A stretch of DNA of 64,000 bases from contig NZ_JALPVL010000003.1 in assembly GCF_023544465.1 (NCBI RefSeq), forward strand, positions 496,001-560,000. Reading direction: 5' to 3'. The stretch is from Paractinoplanes maris. Lineage in GTDB: Bacteria > Actinomycetota > Actinomycetes > Mycobacteriales > Micromonosporaceae. The position numbers were made by a program, and so were the translations under genes. The number at the start of each line of letters is the position of its first letter. Within the stretch, counting starts at the first letter, position 1. Positions 23,524 to 32,160 of the stretch are shown here, piece after piece. The notes under the pieces were generated by a model. It searched no databases and was not told where the DNA came from. It saw nothing but the letters and a program-made list of their open reading frames with translations.

Positions 23524-24431
23524 CCCGTCGAGCGGTGCAGTTCGCCGGCTACCCGCTCCAGCGTCTCGCGCAGGGCCCGCGCGGCCGGGGAAGCGGCCCC
23601 GGAGAGGCGCTGGGCCGTGAAGATCGTGCGGCGGGGCCGGTCGGGCAGGGTGAGCAGGCGGCAGGACGTGTCCCGGCCGGCCCAGACCAGGTCGGGGATC
23701 AGGGCGACGGCGTTGCCCGACTCGACCAGGCGGATGTGGGCCTGCAGGTCGGCCGTCTCGTACCGTACGTCGGGTTCGAAGCCGGTCGAGCGGCACAGCT
23801 GCTCGGCGAAATGGCGGGAGGCGGTGCCCCGCGGCTCCATGACCCAGGGCATGTGGCGGGCCTCGTCCAGCGAGGTCACCGGGTGCAACGCCGCTTCGGG
23901 CGCGGGCAGGGCCAGGCGGATGACGTCGGTGGTCAGCGGGCGGCGATCGAGGCCGGGGTGGTGTGGCGCGGCGTGGGCCGGGTATTGCTCAGCGATCACC
24001 ATGTCGAAGTCGCGGGCCCACGTTTCGCGCAACGCTTCCTCGGGCTCGCGCTGCACCATCTCGACCCGTACGTCCGGAAAGCGGGTGGCCATGGCGAGCA
24101 GAGTCGCCGGCATGAGCGCCAGCGCGGCCGACTGGAAGACGGCCACGCGGACCCGGCCGCTCACCGTGGCGGTCGAGGCCTGCAGGCGCGCCTCGGCCCG
24201 TTCCAGCGTGTCGAGCACGTCGCCGACCGATTCGACCAGCACCTCGGCCTGCGGGGTGAGCTGCACGCCCCGGCCCGACTTGCGCAGCAGCGGCATGCCG
24301 GCCTCCCTCTCGAGCTGGCTGAGCTGCTGCGACACGGCCGACGGGGAGAAGTTGAGCGCCTCGGCGACGGCCGCGATCGTTCCGCGGACGGCCAGCTCGC
24401 GCAGCAGGACGAGGCGCCGGATCTCCAGCAC
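23520..24431 (-). CDS. LysR-family transcriptional regulator, divergent from putA
   Basis: A 303-residue regulator. The winged helix-turn-helix is at residues 1-60 (EIRRLVLLRELAVRGTIAAV, ALNFSPSAVSQQLSQLEREA), followed by the linker helix and a type 2 periplasmic-binding effector domain (VRVAVFQSAALALMPATLLA and onward). GTG start after GGGAGG. It is divergent from putA with 92 bp between, the classic LysR arrangement for a pathway activator, so proline or pyrroline-5-carboxylate is a reasonable co-inducer guess. In Streptomyces, proline use is controlled by a different regulator type, so this would be a variation. Confidence 0.88.
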   Translation of the reverse strand: MLEIRRLVLLRELAVRGTIAAVAEALNFSPSAVSQQLSQLEREAGMPLLRKSGRGVQLTPQAEVLVESVGDVLDTLERAEARLQASTATVSGRVRVAVFQSAALALMPATLLAMATRFPDVRVEMVQREPEEALRETWARDFDMVIAEQYPAHAAPHHPGLDRRPLTTDVIRLALPAPEAALHPVTSLDEARHMPWVMEPRGTASRHFAEQLCRSTGFEPDVRYETADLQAHIRLVESGNAVALIPDLVWAGRDTSCRLLTLPDRPRRTIFTAQRLSGAASPAARALRETLERVAGELHRSTG

Positions 24432-24523
24432 GGGAGCCTCCCGAGAAACGTTAAGCGGAACTGAAGAGTACTCGTCGAAAACCGTCGCTTTTTCTGAACG
24501 GAATCCGGAAGGACACTTTCGGC

Positions 24524-27500
24524 ATGTCTGACGTCGTCCAGTCGCCGGCCCACGAGGCCGTGCACCCCGAGCTCGCCGATGAGGCCATCGCGCTGGTCCG
24601 CCGCTGGCTGCACGAGGCCTCGGCCATCAAGACCACCGGCTCGGCGGCGCAGCTGGCCGGCGTGCTGCGCGACCCCAAGGGCCTCGCCTTCGCGGTCGGC
24701 TTCGTCGACGGCGTCGTCCGCCCCGAGGACGTCCGGGTCAGCGCCCGCGCCCTCAACGCGCTCGCGCCCGACGTCCCCCGCTTCCTGCCCGCTCCCCTGC
24801 GCGGCGCCGTGCGGCTCGGCGGCGCCCTGGCCCCGGTGCTGCCGGGGGTGGTCGTGCCGATCGCCCGCCGGGTGCTGCGCCGCATGGTCGGTCACCTGAT
24901 CGTCGACGCCGGCGACGCCAAGCTGGGCCGGGCCATCGCCCGGATCAAGCGCCGCGACGTCCGGCTCAACGTCAACCTGCTGGGCGAGGCGGTGCTCGGC
25001 CGCGGCGAGGCGACCCGGCGGCTGCGCGAGACCGAGCGGCTGCTCGGCCGCGACGACGTCGACTACGTGTCGATCAAGGTGTCGTCGACCGTCGCGCCGC
25101 ACAACCCGTGGGCGTTCGACGAGGCCGTCACCGAGATCGTCGAGCAGCTCACGCCGCTGTTCACGCTGGCCGCCACCGCCCGGACCAAGAAGTTCGTCAA
25201 CCTCGACATGGAGGAGTACAAGGACCTCGACCTCACGATCGCGGTCTTCACCCGGCTCCTCGACAAGCCCGAGCTGCGCGACCTCGAGGCCGGCATCGTG
25301 CTGCAGGCCTACCTGCCGGACGCGCTGGCGGCGATGATCCGGCTCCAGGAGTGGTCGGCCGCCCGGCGCGAGCGGGGCGGCGCCGGCATCAAGGTGCGCC
25401 TCGTCAAGGGAGCCAACCTGCCGATGGAGCAGGTCGAGGCGACCGTGCACGGCTGGCCGCTGGCCACCTGGGGCAGCAAGCAGGAGACCGACACCAACTA
25501 CAAGCGGGTGCTCGGCTACGCGCTGCACCCCGACCGGATCGGCAACGTGCGGCTGGGCGTGGCCGGGCACAATCTCTTCGACATCGCGTACGCCTGGCTC
25601 CTGGCCGGTCGGCGCGGCGTGCGCGAGGGCATCGAGTTCGAGATGCTGCTCGGCATGGCCGAGGGCCAGGCCGAGGTGGTCCGGCGCGAGGTCGGCGGCT
25701 TGCTGCTCTACACCCCGGTCGTACGCCCGGAGCAGTTCGACGTCGCGATCGCCTACCTGATCCGTCGCCTCGAAGAGGGGGCCAGCAGCGACAACTTCAT
25801 GTCCGCGGTGTTCGAGCTGGACAGCGACTCCGCGTTGTTCGCCCGTGAGCGCGACCGTTTCCTGGCCTCGCTGAAGGAACTGGACGACAAGGTGCCGGAC
25901 ACGCACCGCGTCGCCGTCCGGCCCCCCGTGGAACCCGGCCGGTTCGCCAACACCCCCGACACCGACCCCGCCGTCGAGACCAACCGCACGTGGGTCCGCG
26001 AGGTCCTCGAGCGGGTGCCCGGCTCCAGGATCGGCGTCGACGTCATCGACGCCGCCCGGGTCACCGACGAGCGCCGCCTCGACGACCGCCTGGGTGCGGC
26101 CGTCGCCGCCGGTACGGCCTGGGGCGCGATGTCCGGGGCCGAGCGCGGCGCCGTCCTGCACCGCGTCGGTGAGGCCCTCGAGGCCCACCGGGCCGACCTC
26201 CTGGAGGTGATGGCGGCCGAGACCGGCAAGACGGCCGACCAGGCCGACCCCGAGATCTCCGAGGCCGTCGACTTCGCGCACTACTACGCCGACCTGGCCG
26301 CCGGTCTCGACACCGTCGACGGCGCGGTCGCCGTGCCCGAGAAGCTCACGCTGGTCACGCCGCCGTGGAACTTCCCGGTGGCCATCCCGGCCGGCTCGGT
26401 GCTGGCCGCCCTGGCCGCCGGCTCCGCGGTCGCGCTCAAGCCGGCTGGTCCGGCCGAGCGCTGTGGCGCCGTCCTGGCCGCCATCATCAAGCCGGTGCTG
26501 CCCGACGCCGACGTGCTCACCCTGATCCAGGTCGAGGAGCGGGCGCTGGGCAAGCAGCTGATCAGCCACGCACTGGTCGACCGGGTCATCCTGACCGGGG
26601 CGTACGAGACGGCCGAGCTGTTCCGCTCGTTCCGCACCGACCTGCCGTTGCTGGCCGAGACCAGCGGCAAGAACGCCATCATCGTGACCCCCAGCGCCGA
26701 CCTCGACCTGGCCGTCAAGGACGTGATCACCTCGGCCTTCGGGCACGCCGGCCAGAAGTGCTCGGCCGCCTCGCTGGTCATCCTGGTCGGCTCGGTCGCC
26801 CGCTCGGAGCGCTTCCGCCACCAGCTGCTCGACGCCGCCCGCTCGCTGACCGTGGGCTGGCCGTCCGACCCGCGCAGCCAGGTCGGCCCGGTCATCGAGC
26901 CCGCCTCGGGCAAGCTGCTCGACGGCCTGACCAAGCTCGGCCCGGGTGAGAGCTGGCTGCTGCGGCCGGAGAAGTTGGACGACAGCGACCGGCTGTGGAG
27001 CCCGGGCATCCGTGACGGCGTGGCCCGCGGGTCGGCTTATCACCGCACCGAGTACTTTGGACCGGTGCTCGGCATCATGACCGCCGAGACCCTCGACGAG
27101 GCGATCGACCTGGTCAACGACGTCGACTTCGGGCTCACCTCGGGTCTGCACTCGCTGGACCCGGCCGAGCTGGCGCGATGGCTCGACCGGGTGCAGGCCG
27201 GCAACCTGTACGTCAACCGGGGCATCACCGGCGCCATCGTCCGGCGGCAGCCGTTCGGCGGCTGGAAGCGTTCGGCGGTCGGCCCCGGCACCAAGGCCGG
27301 TGGCCCCAACTATCTGGTCGGGCTGTCCGGCTGGCGGTCGGCCGAAGCGGCGGTGGAGGCCAAGGTCGACGACGTGGCCGTCCGGGCGCTGCTCACCGCG
27401 GCCGGCCGGGCGCTGCCCGCCGGCGACGCGCGGATGCTGGAGCGGGCGGCCCGCAGCGACGCGGCGGCGTGGGCGGCCGAGTTCGGCGCGGCCAAGGACG

Positions 27501-27937
27501 TGTCCGGGCTGTGGGCCGAGCGCAACGTGCTGCGCTACCTGCCCGTTCCGGTCGAGGTGCGGCTGGCCGACGGTGGCTCGGAGGCCGAGCTGCTGCGGGT
27601 CGTGGCCGCCGGCGTCCGGGCCGGGGCGTCGTTCCGGGTCTCGACCGCGGTCGCGCTGACGGCCGAACTGGCCGTGGCCATCCCGGTCGACGTGCGGGTG
27701 GAGAGCGACGACGAGTTCGCCGCCGGCCTGCGGAGCACCAGCCGCGTACGCCTGATCGGCGGCTCGGCCGAGGCGCTGGCCCGGGCCACCGGCGGCCGTC
27801 CCGACCTGGCCGTCTGGTCGGGCCCGGTCACCGAGGCCGGCCGGATCGAGATGCTGCCCTTCCTGCACGAGCAGGCGGTCAGCATCACGGCCCACCGCTT
27901 CGGCAACCCCGACCAGCTGGCCGCCTCGGCGCTGTGA
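24524..27937 (+). CDS. putA: Bifunctional proline dehydrogenase / glutamate-semialdehyde dehydrogenase
   Basis: A 1137-residue enzyme that oxidises L-proline to glutamate in two steps. The N-terminal PRODH barrel (about 1-450) binds FAD; visible family segments are DDVDYVSIKVSSTVAPHNPW, FVNLDMEEYKDLDLTI, GIVLQAYLPDA, IKVRLVKGANLPME and VGVAGHNLFDIAYA-like parts. The ALDH domain (about 490-970) has the Glu in LLAETSGKNAIIV and the nucleophilic Cys in FGHAGQKCSAAS (near residue 745). A C-terminal domain of 150 residues follows. The ribbon-helix-helix DNA-binding domain of enterobacterial PutA is absent, so it is a pure enzyme. Start ATG 24524. It is probably controlled by the divergent LysR. 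It nearly touches the convergent PPOX gene. Confidence 0.95.
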   Translation: MSDVVQSPAHEAVHPELADEAIALVRRWLHEASAIKTTGSAAQLAGVLRDPKGLAFAVGFVDGVVRPEDVRVSARALNALAPDVPRFLPAPLRGAVRLGGALAPVLPGVVVPIARRVLRRMVGHLIVDAGDAKLGRAIARIKRRDVRLNVNLLGEAVLGRGEATRRLRETERLLGRDDVDYVSIKVSSTVAPHNPWAFDEAVTEIVEQLTPLFTLAATARTKKFVNLDMEEYKDLDLTIAVFTRLLDKPELRDLEAGIVLQAYLPDALAAMIRLQEWSAARRERGGAGIKVRLVKGANLPMEQVEATVHGWPLATWGSKQETDTNYKRVLGYALHPDRIGNVRLGVAGHNLFDIAYAWLLAGRRGVREGIEFEMLLGMAEGQAEVVRREVGGLLLYTPVVRPEQFDVAIAYLIRRLEEGASSDNFMSAVFELDSDSALFARERDRFLASLKELDDKVPDTHRVAVRPPVEPGRFANTPDTDPAVETNRTWVREVLERVPGSRIGVDVIDAARVTDERRLDDRLGAAVAAGTAWGAMSGAERGAVLHRVGEALEAHRADLLEVMAAETGKTADQADPEISEAVDFAHYYADLAAGLDTVDGAVAVPEKLTLVTPPWNFPVAIPAGSVLAALAAGSAVALKPAGPAERCGAVLAAIIKPVLPDADVLTLIQVEERALGKQLISHALVDRVILTGAYETAELFRSFRTDLPLLAETSGKNAIIVTPSADLDLAVKDVITSAFGHAGQKCSAASLVILVGSVARSERFRHQLLDAARSLTVGWPSDPRSQVGPVIEPASGKLLDGLTKLGPGESWLLRPEKLDDSDRLWSPGIRDGVARGSAYHRTEYFGPVLGIMTAETLDEAIDLVNDVDFGLTSGLHSLDPAELARWLDRVQAGNLYVNRGITGAIVRRQPFGGWKRSAVGPGTKAGGPNYLVGLSGWRSAEAAVEAKVDDVAVRALLTAAGRALPAGDARMLERAARSDAAAWAAEFGAAKDVSGLWAERNVLRYLPVPVEVRLADGGSEAELLRVVAAGVRAGASFRVSTAVALTAELAVAIPVDVRVESDDEFAAGLRSTSRVRLIGGSAEALARATGGRPDLAVWSGPVTEAGRIEMLPFLHEQAVSITAHRFGNPDQLAASAL

Positions 27938-27938
27938 A

Positions 27939-28553
27939 TCAGTAGGCGTCGAGGGCGGCCACCTCGAGTGCGGCGTCGATCTCGTCGGCGGCGACCGGGG
28001 TGCCCGACGTGCTTTTGGCGATCTGGCCCGCGGACGGTACGTCACGTTTCGCGGGCCAGGTCGCGGCGTTCCACAACGACGACCGTACGAAAGCCCGCGC
28101 ACAATGCAGGAACAGCTCCTCGACCGTGACCTCGACGGCCAGGTCGGGGGTCACGCCCTTGACGGCCATCCGGTCCAGGTACGGGGCGTCGGCGACGATT
28201 CGCGCCCGGCCGTTGACCCGGATGGTGTCGCCCGAGCCCGGCACCAGGAAGAGCAGGCCGACCCGGGGTCGTTCGAGGATGTTGAGCAGGCTGTCGAGCC
28301 GCCCGTTGCCCTTGCGGTTGGCAAAGGCGAGCGTACGGTCGTCCAGCACCAGCACACTGCCGGGCGGGTCCCCGCGCGGCGACACGTCGCAGGTGCCGTC
28401 CCCGGCCGAGGTGGCCAGCAGGAAGAACGGGCTGAGCTCGAGGAACCGGCGCGACTCGGCGTCGATGTGATCGATGCCCTTCTCCGCGATGAAGCGCGGT
28501 GGTGGCGCGACGAGCTCCCGCAGCTCCGCCTCGGTCCCGATGACCCTGGTCAT
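27939..28553 (-). CDS. PPOX-class flavoprotein, MSMEG_1061-type
   Basis: A 204-residue FMN-binding split-barrel protein of the pyridoxamine-phosphate-oxidase superfamily. Visible family parts: FLELSPFFLLATSAGDGTCD, VSPRGDPPGSVLVLDDRTLA, ANRKGNGRLDSLLNILERPR, and GLLFLVPGSGDTIRVNGRAR. It matches the pattern I recall for the MSMEG_1061 subgroup. The substrate is unknown; relatives use FMN or F420. The ATG at 28551-28553 is chosen because coding character begins there. The stop is 1 bp from the putA stop. A degenerate iron-box-like palindrome lies 28 bp upstream. Confidence 0.85.
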   Translation of the reverse strand: MTRVIGTEAELRELVAPPPRFIAEKGIDHIDAESRRFLELSPFFLLATSAGDGTCDVSPRGDPPGSVLVLDDRTLAFANRKGNGRLDSLLNILERPRVGLLFLVPGSGDTIRVNGRARIVADAPYLDRMAVKGVTPDLAVEVTVEELFLHCARAFVRSSLWNAATWPAKRDVPSAGQIAKSTSGTPVAADEIDAALEVAALDAY

Positions 28554-28580
28554 TGCATCTCCGTATGCCGGCCGGTCAAG

Positions 28581-28599
28581 GAAGGCCAACCTAACCTTC
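28581..28599 (-). promoter_or_regulatory. Candidate iron-box-like palindrome upstream of the PPOX gene
   Basis: On the minus strand GAAGGTTAGGTTGGCCTTC agrees at 12 of 19 positions with the DtxR/IdeR consensus as I recall it (TTAGGTTAGGCTAACCTAA). It also contains a GGAAGG/CCTTCC inverted repeat. It overlaps the stop of the upstream dehydrogenase gene. Chance resemblance is possible. Confidence 0.25.
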
Positions 28600-29532
28600 C
28601 ACGACGTTGCGCAGCGAACGGCCCTCGGTGAATGCGACCAAGTTCTCGCTGAGCAGCGCGTCGGCACCGAGCGGGCGGCCACCGGCGACGTGCGGGGTGA
28701 TGATGACGTTGGGCTCGTTCCACAGACCGGACGACTCGGGCAGCGGCTCACTCTCGAAGACGTCGAGCGCCGCCCCGCCGATGCCGCCGTCCTCCAGCGC
28801 GTCGAGCAGAGCGTCCTCGTCGAGGGTGGCGCCCCGGCCGACGTTGACGACCCAGGCGTGCTCGGGCAGCAGGTCGAACACCTCCGCGCCGAGGGCGTGG
28901 ACGGTCTCCTCCGAGGCGGGCAGGATGCCGATCAGCACGTCGGTGGCGGGCAGCAGCCGCGGGAGCTCGGCCTCGGTGACCACGTCGAAGCCCGAGCGGG
29001 TGCCGGCGCTGCGGGCCACGCCGGTCACCTGGGCGCCGAGGGCCCGCAGATGGGGCGCCAGCACCGCCGCGATGCTGCCGAACCCCCAGATCACCACGTT
29101 CGCGTCGCGCAGCGTGTAGTAGCCCTGGGTGGCCGGGGCCGCCTGCAGCTCGCGCATCTCCTCGGCCCAGTGGTGGGCGGCCTGGGCCCGCAGGAGCACG
29201 TGCAGATGCCGTACGGCGGCCAGGGTCAGCGCCAGCGTGTGCTCGGCGACCGTCTCGTCGTGCAGGCCGCGCCCCGAGGTGACCACCACGTCGGGCCCGA
29301 AGCCGGCCGCGAGCACCGCGTCCGGGCCGGCGGCCAGGGTCTGCACCCAGCGCAGGACCTTGAGCCGCTGAGCCGCATCGCGCAGCTGGTCGCCCGGGTT
29401 GTTCCAGACGACGAGCACCTCGGCGTCGGTGTGCTCCTCGGGGATCGGCCGGCCCGCCGCGTAACGCACGGCCGTGACCCCCTCGGGCAGGCGCGGGTCG
29501 AGGTGGATGCTGTCCGGCAGCAGAAGCTTCAT
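28591..29532 (-). CDS. D-isomer-specific 2-hydroxyacid dehydrogenase
   Basis: A 313-residue NAD(P)-dependent dehydrogenase that interconverts 2-hydroxy and 2-oxo acids. The Rossmann motif is NVVIWGFGSIAAVLAPHLRA (GxGxxG variant GFGSIA). Catalytic residues are visible as Arg in VVNVGRGATLDEDALLDALE, Glu in LDVFESEPLPESSGLW and His in NVIITPHVAGGRP. The length fits the family. It lies 37 bp upstream of the PPOX gene on the same strand and may be co-transcribed. The divergent aminotransferase starts 35 bp away. Together they suggest oxo-acid/amino-acid interconversion; the exact substrate is unknown. Confidence 0.9.
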   Translation of the reverse strand: MKLLLPDSIHLDPRLPEGVTAVRYAAGRPIPEEHTDAEVLVVWNNPGDQLRDAAQRLKVLRWVQTLAAGPDAVLAAGFGPDVVVTSGRGLHDETVAEHTLALTLAAVRHLHVLLRAQAAHHWAEEMRELQAAPATQGYYTLRDANVVIWGFGSIAAVLAPHLRALGAQVTGVARSAGTRSGFDVVTEAELPRLLPATDVLIGILPASEETVHALGAEVFDLLPEHAWVVNVGRGATLDEDALLDALEDGGIGGAALDVFESEPLPESSGLWNEPNVIITPHVAGGRPLGADALLSENLVAFTEGRSLRNVVEG

Positions 29533-29554
29533 GCCCCCATTTCATCACCGTGAC

Positions 29555-29567
29555 TAGATTCGGCGCT
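29555..29567 (+). promoter_or_regulatory. -10 element of a near-leaderless promoter for the aminotransferase gene
   Basis: TAGATT at 29555-29560 lies seven bases before GTG 29568, so transcription begins at or one base before it. This makes 29568 the likely start rather than the in-frame GTG at 29550, which precedes the -10 element. Confidence 0.5.
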
Positions 29568-30650
29568 GTGACGATCGTCCAGTTCGAGCATCGGCCCGGG
29601 ATCCTCGACCTCGGGTGGGGCCATCCGCTGCCCTCGTTGCTGCCGCTCGGCGCGTGGTCCGGGGCCGGGGCCGAGACCCTCGAGACGTACGGGTGGCAGG
29701 CCCTCACGTACGGCCATCCGACCGGCCCGGCGCCGCTGATCGACTGGCTCTGCGCGCACGTCGGTGACGCCACACCCGGCCAGACCTTCGTGACGGCCGG
29801 CGCCTCGCACGGGCTCGCCCTGCTGACCCAGCTGCTGACCGGGCCCGGCGACGTCGTCCTGGTCGACTCCCCCACGTACCACCTGGCCTTTCAGATCTTG
29901 ACCGATCACGGCGTGCGGCTGGTCCCGGCCCCGGCCGACGAGGACGGGCTGCGGCCGGCCGAGACCGCCGCGCTGGCCCGGTCGCTCGGCGCGGTGTTCC
30001 TCTATCTCGTGCCCACGTTCGGCAACCCGACCGGGCGCAGCCTGCCGCTCGAGCGCCGCCGGGAACTGGTCTCGCTGGGGGTGCCGATCGTCGAGGACGA
30101 CACCTACCGCGAGCTGTACTACGGCGACGGCGCCCCGCCCGCGCTCTGGCACCTGGCGAACGGGCACGGGGTCGTCCGGCTGGGGTCCTTCGCCAAGACG
30201 GTGGCGCCCGGGTTGCGGCTGGGCTGGATCAACGCGGCGCCGTCGCTGATCGACCGGCTGGCCCGGCTGGGCTATGTGCACAGTGGCGGCGGGGTCAACC
30301 ACTCCACGGCGATGACGATGGCCACCTTCGGCACCTCGGGCGCCTACGAGCGGCACGTGGCGCGGCTGCGCGACCGCTACCGCGAGCACCGGGACGCCCT
30401 GACCGGCGCCCTGGGCGTGCCCGCGCCGGACGGCGGCTGGTTCGTGTGGCTGCGGCTGCCGGCCGGCCTGGACGCGGAGGCACTGCTTCCCCGGGCCGAG
30501 CGGCACGGCACCTCGTTCGTCCCGGGCCCGGCCTTCTACGCCGGCCGCGGTGGCGGCTCCGATCACGTACGCCTGAGCTTCTCGCACCTGGCCCCGGCTG
30601 ACCTGATCGAGGCGGCCGGACGGCTCCGGGCCGCGCTGCCGGCCGAGTGA
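29568..30650 (+). CDS. PLP-dependent aminotransferase, class I/II
   Basis: A 360-residue fold-type I enzyme that moves amino groups between amino and oxo acids. Visible motifs: the substrate-binding N-terminus DLGWGHPLPSLLP, TAGASHGLALLTQLL for cofactor contacts, PTFGNPTGRSLP (Asn for PLP), IVEDDTYRELYYG (Asp and Tyr), and the PLP lysine in RLGSFAKTVAPGLRLGWI. Length and layout match the 2-aminoadipate/valine-pyruvate-type group without the MocR DNA-binding domain. The start is set by the leaderless -10. Divergent from the hydroxyacid dehydrogenase. Confidence 0.9.
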   Translation: MTIVQFEHRPGILDLGWGHPLPSLLPLGAWSGAGAETLETYGWQALTYGHPTGPAPLIDWLCAHVGDATPGQTFVTAGASHGLALLTQLLTGPGDVVLVDSPTYHLAFQILTDHGVRLVPAPADEDGLRPAETAALARSLGAVFLYLVPTFGNPTGRSLPLERRRELVSLGVPIVEDDTYRELYYGDGAPPALWHLANGHGVVRLGSFAKTVAPGLRLGWINAAPSLIDRLARLGYVHSGGGVNHSTAMTMATFGTSGAYERHVARLRDRYREHRDALTGALGVPAPDGGWFVWLRLPAGLDAEALLPRAERHGTSFVPGPAFYAGRGGGSDHVRLSFSHLAPADLIEAAGRLRAALPAE

Positions 30651-30715
30651 TGAGTTGTCGCGCTCCCGGCCGTCTCATCTGAGGACGGGCCATGACGAGG
30701 CGGAAGGATGACGCG

Positions 30716-31714
30716 ATGACAACGGACACGCGACCGGAGGAGCTGGACATGAGCACGTGGGGTGAAGTCGACGAGCCGGCGTTCTCGGGGCTGGCCGAGC
30801 GGCACCGGCGGGAGCTGCACGTGCACTGCTACCGGATGCTCGGATCGTTCGAGGACGCCGAGGACACGGTGCAGGAGACGTTCCTGCGGGCCTGGCGGCG
30901 ACGGGAGACCTTCGAGGGGCGCTCGACGTTCCGGGCCTGGCTCTATCGGATCGCCACCAACGCCTGCCTCGACCTGCTGGCCAAGTGCCGGCCGGAGCCG
31001 GCCACCGGGGGTGAGGTGCGGTGGCTGCAGCCCTACCCGGACCGGCTGCTCGACGAGCTGCCCGCGGGCGGCGCCGACGAGCCGGAGACGGTCGCCGTCG
31101 CGCGGGAGACGATCGAGCTCGCCTACCTGGTCGCCGTGCAGCACCTGGCGCCGCGCCCGCGGGCCGTGCTGATCCTGCGGGACGTGCTCGGCTGGCCCGC
31201 CAAGGACGTCGCCGAGCTGCTCGGTGACTCGGTCAACTCGGTCAACAGCGCGCTGCAGCGGGCCCGCGCCGGCATGCGGGAGCACCTGCCCGCCGAGCGG
31301 CAGGACTGGACCGGCGGCGACGAGGACGCCGGGACGCGCGAGCTGGTGCGCCGCTTCACCGACGCCAGCGTGGCGGCGGACATCGACGTGCTCGCCGCCC
31401 TGGTCCGCGACGACGTCCGCACCTCCATGCCGCCCACGCCGGGCCTCCACGTCGGCCGCGACGTGGTGGTGAACTACTGGATCGAGAGCGGCTTCGCGGG
31501 CATGACGGGCCTGCGCGCCGTTCCCACCTCGGTGAACCGGCAGCCCGCCGTCGCCTTCTATCACTGGCGGAAGGCGGCCGGCGCCTACCTGCCGCTGACC
31601 GTCGACGCGCTGCGGATCACCGGTGGGGCGATCGCCGAGATCACCACGTTCCACAACGACCAGTTCCCGCGGCTCGGCCTGCCGGAGCTCCTGCCCGCGG
31701 ACGGCACGAAGTGA
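30716..31714 (+). CDS. ECF sigma factor with a SnoaL-like C-terminal domain
   Basis: A 332-residue sigma factor. Sigma2 covers FSGLAERHRRELHVHCYRML and GSFEDAEDTVQETFLRAWRR (about residues 22-60), and sigma4 covers LAPRPRAVLILRDVLGWPAK with DVAELLGDSVNSVNSALQRA (about 145-190). A SnoaL/NTF2-like domain (about 210-325: LVRRFTDASVAADIDVLAAL to ITTFHNDQFPRLGLPE) replaces an anti-sigma factor and probably senses a ligand, as proposed for SigJ/ECF41-like and SigG-like groups. ATG 30716 has GGAAGG at good distance and is preferred to 30692. The stop overlaps the next GTG. Confidence 0.88.
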   Translation: MTTDTRPEELDMSTWGEVDEPAFSGLAERHRRELHVHCYRMLGSFEDAEDTVQETFLRAWRRRETFEGRSTFRAWLYRIATNACLDLLAKCRPEPATGGEVRWLQPYPDRLLDELPAGGADEPETVAVARETIELAYLVAVQHLAPRPRAVLILRDVLGWPAKDVAELLGDSVNSVNSALQRARAGMREHLPAERQDWTGGDEDAGTRELVRRFTDASVAADIDVLAALVRDDVRTSMPPTPGLHVGRDVVVNYWIESGFAGMTGLRAVPTSVNRQPAVAFYHWRKAAGAYLPLTVDALRITGGAIAEITTFHNDQFPRLGLPELLPADGTK

Positions 31715-32160
31715 GCGGCAGCCGCGGGCTCGCCGTCACCGGCCTTTTCGCCACGCTCGTGGCGACGGTGGTCACTGCTGTCGCCGCGGCATCGGCCCGG
31801 GCGGCCGGCGTCGACTTCGCCGTCCCGGACGGTGGCGAGACGATCCCGTTGCCCGGGTTCGCCGTGGTGACCGGCTTCTTCTCGATCGTGGGGGTCCTGA
31901 TCGCGCTCGCTCTGCGCCGGTGGAGCGCCCGCCCCGCGCGGCAGTTCGTGGCGACGGCGGTGCCATTGACCGCGATCTCGCTGGTCCCCCCGTTCCTGGC
32001 CGGGGCCGGCACCGCCACCACGATGGCCCTGATCGGGCTGCACCTCATCGCGGCGGCGGTGATGATCCCGGCCCTGGCGCGGCAGCTGCGAACGGTCTCC
32101 CGGCCGGCCGGGGTGCGCCCGGCTCCGGAAGCGGCTACTGCTTGGCGAGGTGATAGCTGA
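31711..32160 (+). CDS. DUF6069-like four-helix membrane protein
   Basis: A 149-residue protein with four hydrophobic helices (GLFATLVATVVTAVAAASAR, FAVVTGFFSIVGVLIALAL, FVATAVPLTAISLVPPFLAG, TMALIGLHLIAAAVMIPALA) and a short polar tail. It resembles DUF6069 by helix pattern and the VPDGGETIPLPGFA loop. The GTG overlaps the sigma-factor stop (GTGA), so it is coupled to the ECF gene and may be its membrane partner or target. The last 26 bp overlap the convergent sulfatase gene. A second protein of this type is encoded at 44123-44569 inside the sulfatase island. Confidence 0.7.
   Translation: MSGSRGLAVTGLFATLVATVVTAVAAASARAAGVDFAVPDGGETIPLPGFAVVTGFFSIVGVLIALALRRWSARPARQFVATAVPLTAISLVPPFLAGAGTATTMALIGLHLIAAAVMIPALARQLRTVSRPAGVRPAPEAATAWRGDS

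Noticed and set aside
24161..28102. A minus-strand open frame of about 1313 codons across putA
   Set aside because: It is antisense to putA, which has all PRODH and ALDH motifs; the frame is a codon-bias shadow.
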